From Paraphysomonas bandaiensis (lineage: Eukaryota > Chrysophyceae), in NCBI GenBank assembly GCA_965644295.1, contig CBFFRP010000202.1:1-64000 (forward strand): a DNA stretch of 64,000 nucleotides, in the 5' to 3' direction. The position numbers and the translations under genes were made by a program. The notes beneath the pieces are model-generated. The model did not search any database and was not told the origin of the DNA. It saw nothing but the letters and a program-made list of their open reading frames with translations. How positions within the stretch are numbered: position 1 is the stretch's first letter; each line of letters starts with the position of its first letter. Of this stretch, positions 58,351 to 64,000 are shown piece by piece.

Positions 58351-59109
58351 TCATATATACACAGTCTATCTAAACATATTCATTATGAAGGTAATTTCAT
58401 CTACCTCATCATAGGTAACAATCAAGCGATATTATTCGATACATTTCCTATCCATATCACTGATATCAGCCTTATAAAGATCATCCGATCATTAATAACA
58501 CATACATCTAAACAAGTTCATCTACCATTAATTATTGCTCATACACATTCACATGATGATCATATTGGTGGTGATATAGCATTTCATAATATAAAGAATG
58601 TTACTATAGTTGGTTATGGTATAGAGTGTGTTGCAAAGTTTTTTGGTCTTCCTAATCCATCTTTACGATCATATCCATATAATCTTGATGAGATTGTATC
58701 TTTTGAATTGGGTGGACGAGAATTAGAGATATTTTTTATACCAGGCCACTTTCCAGATCACATTGCAATCTATGATAAGATGTCGGGGGTATTACTCACT
58801 GGTGATTTCCTTTATCCGGGTCGTCTATACGTTCAACACCGTATGGACTTTGTCCATTCTGCAAAGCTTTTGAACGAATTTATACGTGATCGGCATATTT
58901 CTGCTGTCCTTGGGTCTCATATTGAAATGACTTCAACTGCCAATGTCGATTACCCCACTGGCACTCGTTTTCAACCAGATGAACCCCCACTAGCTTTGCA
59001 GCGAGAAGATATTGAAGTACTACATGAGGCAGTTCAGAAAGCTCATACAGACTGTTCAGATACTTGGCACTCTATTCCATGTGGACGCTTTATAGTTCAG
59101 CCATTATAG
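58351..59109 (+). CDS. Metallo-beta-lactamase-fold hydrolase, 5' end unresolved
   Basis: The frame is open from just after a TAA at 58348 to the stop at 59109, up to 252 residues, but lacks an early ATG. So either a short upstream exon supplies the start (an ACAG acceptor lies at 58361-58364) or the start is misread. The fold opens with YEGNFIYLIIGNNQAILFDT. It has the metal motif HTHSHDDHIGG (HxHxDH), IFFIPGHFPDHIAIYD (third His), VLLTGDFLYPG (bridging Asp) and VLGSHIEM (last His). All metal ligands are present, so it should bind two metal ions and hydrolyse an ester, thioester or phosphodiester in the glyoxalase II-like manner. The substrate is unknown. Its end is convergent with the ERCC6L-like gene. 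Confidence 0.78.
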   Translation, partial: SYIHSLSKHIHYEGNFIYLIIGNNQAILFDTFPIHITDISLIKIIRSLITHTSKQVHLPLIIAHTHSHDDHIGGDIAFHNIKNVTIVGYGIECVAKFFGLPNPSLRSYPYNLDEIVSFELGGRELEIFFIPGHFPDHIAIYDKMSGVLLTGDFLYPGRLYVQHRMDFVHSAKLLNEFIRDRHISAVLGSHIEMTSTANVDYPTGTRFQPDEPPLALQREDIEVLHEAVQKAHTDCSDTWHSIPCGRFIVQPL

Positions 59110-59692
59110 TGGCACCGGTGGAGGCATTCAAGTTAGAAGCATGCGTTGCTGTATTACCTGAGCTCCACGTGAGCACCGTGAAACTGTCCATAAGTGCGTG
59201 AAACCCTCCGATCTTAAGGTTGATACAGTGAAATGCGCAGCAATTGATAGCGTGTGGCTCTTGTTAGTAGGATAGTAGTGCGTGCAGCATCGCTACCAGA
59301 ACACCTTAGAGGTGGAATAGGAAATGATTTCTGATTGTTACACTGTCGACAGCTGTAGCAGTTGGCCATAAGAGGAAAGCAAGTGAAGTCATCTCTTGCT
59401 AATTTAATTCAGTATTTCTAAATTTATTTTAAAAATGTGAATGTCGTTAACATTCTTATTTAATTAAGTCGCGTAGTCCATCAGAATGCCCAGAGGATGT
59501 TTTCAATTTAGGCAGAATAATATAGAAATTAATTAGTGTAAAATATCTTTATTAAGGGTAAAATTGTATAACTTTCACTGAATCAAAATATATTTAGCGT
59601 TATTGATATGAAAATAATTAACTGAACTGTGTTTTCCCGTCACCGCCAAAATTTTTTGATGTGACGCGAAAATGTAAGAGAGGTAGCATGAG
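59110..59692. other. Convergent intergenic spacer
   Basis: No repeats shared with the window and no ORF of note. Confidence 0.5.
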
Positions 59693-62600
59693 TTACTCTA
59701 CAACTTGAAGAAGGTGCTTAAAAACAAACAGCTTTTTGTGTAGTTCGTTGTCAGCATCACATACATTCAATGCTTCAGTGTACATTCGAGCCGCTTCGTC
59801 CCACTTACTGTTACGCTCCGCACTGAGAGCTTTACGTAGAATTTTATTGTACCTTTTGACAGTGTCACTGTCTCTTTCGTCAATCCAAGAAGAATACGGG
59901 TATATAGATATGTTTCTACGATCATTGGCTTTCAGCGGCTGAACAGTTATCGCAGACAAGCACTTCACCAGACTCGTTGCATCAAAATTCGTATCTCCAG
60001 TTCTGCTAACATCATTATCCATATTTACATCTTCCCCAAAACGCTTTGTTTTCTCTGATAAGGTTATTTTCGAAACCGAATCGACTACAGCATCGACATT
60101 AATATTCTCCTTTTCATCGAAATGCTCGACCGTGAGATCAATGCTATCAGGTACAAAATTAACCCTTCTCCGCCGTCGTGGAGTAACAAAGCATCCCTGA
60201 GCTGACAGCTCTTGATAAGAAATAGCAGAAGTATGACTTTCATTAAAACTACTGTCGATACTAACCAAGTTTACTATTTCTGATGTAGAAGTATCGAGGG
60301 ATACATCATTCTTTACTGGTACGACTTTGGGGTTCTCATCACTGCAATTATCTCCACGAACCCACTCTCCATCAGTATCGCTCCTAGATGTCGTGTAGAC
60401 AACACTGTCCTCTGAGATAGAAGGCGATTCAGTATCAACAGGTAGAGCACCCGGGCAAAAATGTGGAGAAGAACAATCGATGTCTAATGAAATACGACAG
60501 TTCAATAACGAATCCGGCGAACCCGTTGATGTATTTAAATCACGATCAAATAGAGTACTATTACGACATATACGCTCATCGTCCCTGGCACCGAGAGGAA
60601 CGCGACCAGGTACCACAGAACTAGAAAGTTTGTTCTCTTCACCAGAAACATCAGCAATTGAAGAAGTATTCACTTTTCGAAGACGAATATGCCTCTTCTT
60701 CTGATCACATGCCTCATCCTCACTATCACAGAGCCCATCGCTCATGTCATCCACGTAGTCACCATCTTCATTACCACTGCATGAATCGCAATCATCATTA
60801 TTATCAGTTGATTCTGGGGCTGATCGTGGAACATCTGGTACTGAATCAAAGGAGTCTAAATCAATGCACTCCATCTCTTTACCAGAAACATCAGCAATTG
60901 AAGAAGTATTCACTTTTCGAAGACGAATATGCCTCTTCTTCTGATCACATGCCTCATCCTCACTATCACAGAGCCCATCGCTCATGTCATCCACGTAGTC
61001 ACCATCTTCATTACCACTGCATGAATCGCAATCATCATTATTATCAGTTGATTCTGGGGCTGATCGTGGAACATCTGGTACTGCATCAAAGGAGTCTAAA
61101 TCAATGCACTCCATCTCTTTACCAGAAACATCAGCAATTGAAGAAGTATTCACTTTTCGAAGACGAATATGCCTCTTCTTCTGATCACATGCCTCATCCT
61201 CACTATCACAGAGCCCATCGCTCATGTCATCCACGTAGTCACCATCTTCATTACCACTGCATGAATCGCAATCATCATTATTATCAGTTGATTCTGGGGC
61301 TGATCGTGGAACATCTGGCACTGCATCAAAGGAGTCTAAATCAATGCACTCCATCTCTTTACCAGAAACATCAGCAATTGAAGAAGAATTCACTTTTCGA
61401 AGACGAATATGCCTCTTCTTCTGATCACATGCCTCATCCTCACTATCACAGAGCCCATCGCTCATGTCATCCACGTAGTCACCATCTTCATTACCACTGC
61501 ATGAATCGCAATCATCATTATTATCAGTTGATTCTGGGGCTGATCGTGGAACATCTGGTACTGCATCAAAGGAGTCTAAATCAATGCACTCCATCTCTTT
61601 ACCAGAAACATCAGCAATTGAAGAAGTATTCACTTTTCGAAGACGAATATGCCTCTTCTTCTGATCACATGCCTCATCCTCACTATCACAGAGCCCATCG
61701 CTCATGTCATCCACGTAGTCACCATCTTCATTACCACTGCATGAATCGCAATCATCATTATTATCAGTTGATTCTGGGGCTGATCGTGGAACATCTGGCA
61801 CTGCATCAAAGGAGTCTAAATCAATGCACTCCATCTCTTTACCAGAAACATCAGCAATTGAAGAAGTATTCACTTTTCGAAGACGAATGTACCTCTTCGT
61901 CTGATCATGATCACATGCCTCATCCTTGCTATCAATGAGTGACCTAGCTGCAGCGACGGAATACTCTTTCTCTTGTCCTAGTTCTTGAGAAACTGTCGTG
62001 TTAGATATTTGCGTACTGATTTGTTTATGGAATTCGATATCCTGAACTCGTTCGTAGAGCGAATCATGGAAGGTTACACCCAATATTCCACATGATGTCA
62101 TAATGCTACGTCCAACAAACTCGCTTGCATCACCAATATCACAGTTTTTCAATTTGTCCATTACAAAAGATTGTCCTGTTTTGTAACATCATAAGCTATT
62201 ACAAATGCAGAACAATCAAAAGTATTATTAAATATACTACCTCGGGCTGCAATTGTGAATAGTTCTCTTGTCTCCTTGTCCGAGAAATATCTCGCCGAAG
62301 TGTTACCCTGTTCAGAAGTGACCCTCAAACCATCTTTAAATACCTTTCCACACATAGTTATTATACAGCATGACTCACAAAAAATGTTCACTTACTTGTT
62401 TCTCGTACATTTTTTCCTCCACACACCCGGCCATGATCAAGCGATAAACAAGGACATCTTTGTTTTGTCCAATACGATAGGCACGGTCAACCGCCTGTCT
62501 GAAATATACGTTATTGATGAAACTCTCATCCAAGTTCTATACCTGTCCTCGGCTGGATTCCAAGACGGATCAAACACAATAACTCGATCAGCACCAGTTA

Positions 62601-64000
62601 ATGTAATACCAAAACTAAAAGTGATGTGGGCTTTACTATGATAACAAATGCCTATCGCTTACCCGCATGCCTTTGTCGTCAGTAGGCACACATCGATACC
62701 ACTATCTTTACTGTTGTTCATTTGGTCTATAATTCGCTGCCTGTCGCGGCCATTAACCTTTCGAGCATATTACAAGAAAGTAAACGGAGTTCCAATACTC
62801 TTACCGAACCATCGATCCTATAACTTCCGATTCCTTTTTCAGCCAGAACTTTCTGTAGAAGTAAAACACAATAAAGCCCGCAACATCACACAGCCGCAGC
62901 ACCTACTTGAATAATATCCAACATGAGCTTCGACTGCGAGAACACCAGTACTCTATGACCATCTCTTCTAAGCTCTCTCAATAGATTAAGGCATACCACA
63001 AGTTTCACGGAGCACTAACAAGAATTGTTAGGAGGAATAATTTATTCTCAAACTTTGTACCGCTAACAACTCATCTACAGAAGGAATTCTTCCCGCTATT
63101 CCAAAAACAGTTGATTGCTCGGGCAAGCTCTCCTCAATTGAAGTATCATCGAAACACTCATTTTCGAGTCGCTTGGATGCCTCAGTACGACTTGAATCTT
63201 TGTCACACAGCCCACGAGGTCGTGTCCAATACCCCGCATTCATTCTGTCCTCAAGAGATGTGTGCCCGGACGGTACACCGACGGACAAATCACTCAGAGA
63301 TTCTGCCAATAACTCAACATCGCAGTAATTGTCTCGATGATGCGGCAGTACTATGAACAGGAAATTACATAAACGTAAATAAAACATACGAAATACCTCC
63401 AGAACCTCCAGATTTACACTTCATTGCCTCTGAGGCTTCCAATAGAAACGGATGCCTGCAAAGTGTTTTTAAGTAATTGATGGCCTCCACTGGATACGTC
63501 GAGGCCGACAACACCTTCGCTAGCTGTCTTCCATGAAGATATTTTTCATACCTTATAAAGATAAATTAAGCGTGTGTCGCAGATACAACTTACACCATAC
63601 ATGTTCCTTTGCTTCTCACTCAAAGGCACCCATACAACCAATTCTCTCTTTCCTAAAATACACACGTGATACACTATAAAATAACCGTAATCGTTCTACC
63701 AGGTAGATTCAACACGTCATCAAAGTCACGTTTCTTGCGCTGTAATAAATATAATGTCAAATATATAGAACAACAACAAAAATGTTAACCTGCAGAAGTA
63801 TGGGACGCAACAAATTTCTCAGATTTTTGGCTGCGCGCTCAGATCGAATTAGCTCTGACTTAGGAATCTAAACAAAAACCATGACTGAATATACGCAGAA
63901 TAAATACTCTAAACGTACCCTTGGATCCTGACCAGCTACAATTGGTTCTACAAAAGCTGATTTGAAGTGATTTTTAGTTCCCAAAATTGCTCCTTTAGTC
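59693..64000 (-). CDS. ERCC6L/PICH-like SNF2 helicase, 5' end outside window
   Basis: The minus-strand gene enters from the right edge. From 64000 down, short exons encode the second half of the SNF2 motor: [69 protein letters not shown] (helicase motif V region), [20 protein letters not shown] and [15 protein letters not shown]. Then comes the diagnostic [13 protein letters not shown] with [18 protein letters not shown], as in ERCC6L/PICH. The last exon (62175-59693, about 826 residues) is a disordered acidic tail with near-perfect 80-residue repeats, a SUMO-binding-like [14 protein letters not shown], and a final TPR-like helix pair ([20 protein letters not shown]). PICH is a translocase on stretched anaphase DNA. 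An insertion of about 100 residues (near 63060-63380) sits between the two motor parts. The orthology is likely, the cell role inferred. Confidence 0.82.
60661..61910. repeat. Coding tandem repeat, 240-base period, 5 full copies plus partial
   Basis: Copies begin at about 60661, 60901, 61141, 61381 and 61621, with a partial one at 61861. The period is exactly 240 bases and only a handful of substitutions differ (for example GAAGAATTC for GAAGTATTC near 61383). Each encodes 80 residues with [40 protein letters not shown] and [20 protein letters not shown]. The period being a multiple of three also keeps the opposite strand open (60658-61938), which is a shadow. Confidence 0.95.

Noticed and set aside
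58386-58415. ATG at 58386 as the start of the metallo-beta-lactamase-fold gene
   Set aside because: That frame meets a TAG after nine codons, and removing the short GT-AG stretch does not restore the phase; an upstream exon is more likely.
60658-61938. 426-residue plus-strand ORF with perfect 80-residue repeats
   Set aside because: It is antisense to the helicase tail. The 240-base period keeps any stop-free frame open, and its His/Ser-rich composition resembles no protein.

Overview
This is nuclear DNA of a single-celled eukaryote. Most genes are split by spliceosomal introns with GT/AG ends, mostly about 35-65 bases. The gene content (SNF2 helicase, formin, RRP7, SLC31 and SLC1-type carriers, selenoprotein U) is eukaryotic. 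Spacers and first introns are AT-rich and full of CATA/GTAT microsatellites. A copia-type element with a DSCA protease motif, a PTEN-headed formin, mimivirus-style ankyrin repeats and a selenoprotein U would suit an aquatic protist, perhaps a stramenopile, but the species cannot be fixed from this window.

Layout. 1-11.8 kb is a mobile-element graveyard: a minus-strand copia element with its LTR, a broken CTR copper-transporter gene, a copia RNase H tail, a small MITE, a second copia tail, and a Mutator-like (MULE) transposase with SWIM finger and AT-hook. From 12 kb to the end are ordinary genes. They are a dicarboxylate/glutamate symporter, a putative O-methyltransferase, a bacterial-looking hexapeptide acetyltransferase, a spermidine-synthase-like methyltransferase, a fused HD-oxygenase/PhyH gene that looks like PhnZ+PhnY (oxidative phosphonate breakdown), a selenoprotein U with an in-frame TGA, a prolyl-hydroxylase-like enzyme, a second 2OG oxygenase, an MFS carrier, an F-box/ankyrin protein, a phytanoyl-CoA-dioxygenase-like protein, a PTEN-C2/UBA-like/PHD/FH2 formin, RRP7, a secreted Cys-rich protein, an acidic protein of unknown function, a membrane-anchored subtilase, a metallo-beta-lactamase-fold protein, and the 3' part of an ERCC6L/PICH-like helicase with perfect 80-residue repeats.

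Gene organisation is strikingly regular. Most genes form head-to-head pairs. The short divergent spacers carry either a long (CATA)n/(GTAT)n array, a roughly 125-base dispersed repeat, or both; convergent spacers do not. Coding sequence and introns nearest these spacers are much more AT-rich than the 3' parts of the same genes. I modelled exon joins for ten genes; in all ten the phases add up to one open frame, which supports those models.

Best candidates for something new: the intron-containing HD-PhyH phosphonate fusion; the UxxC selenoprotein U with a nearby SECIS-like hairpin; the repeat-marked divergent promoter spacers; and the formin in which WASH-subunit-3-like repeats sit where the FH1 region is expected.
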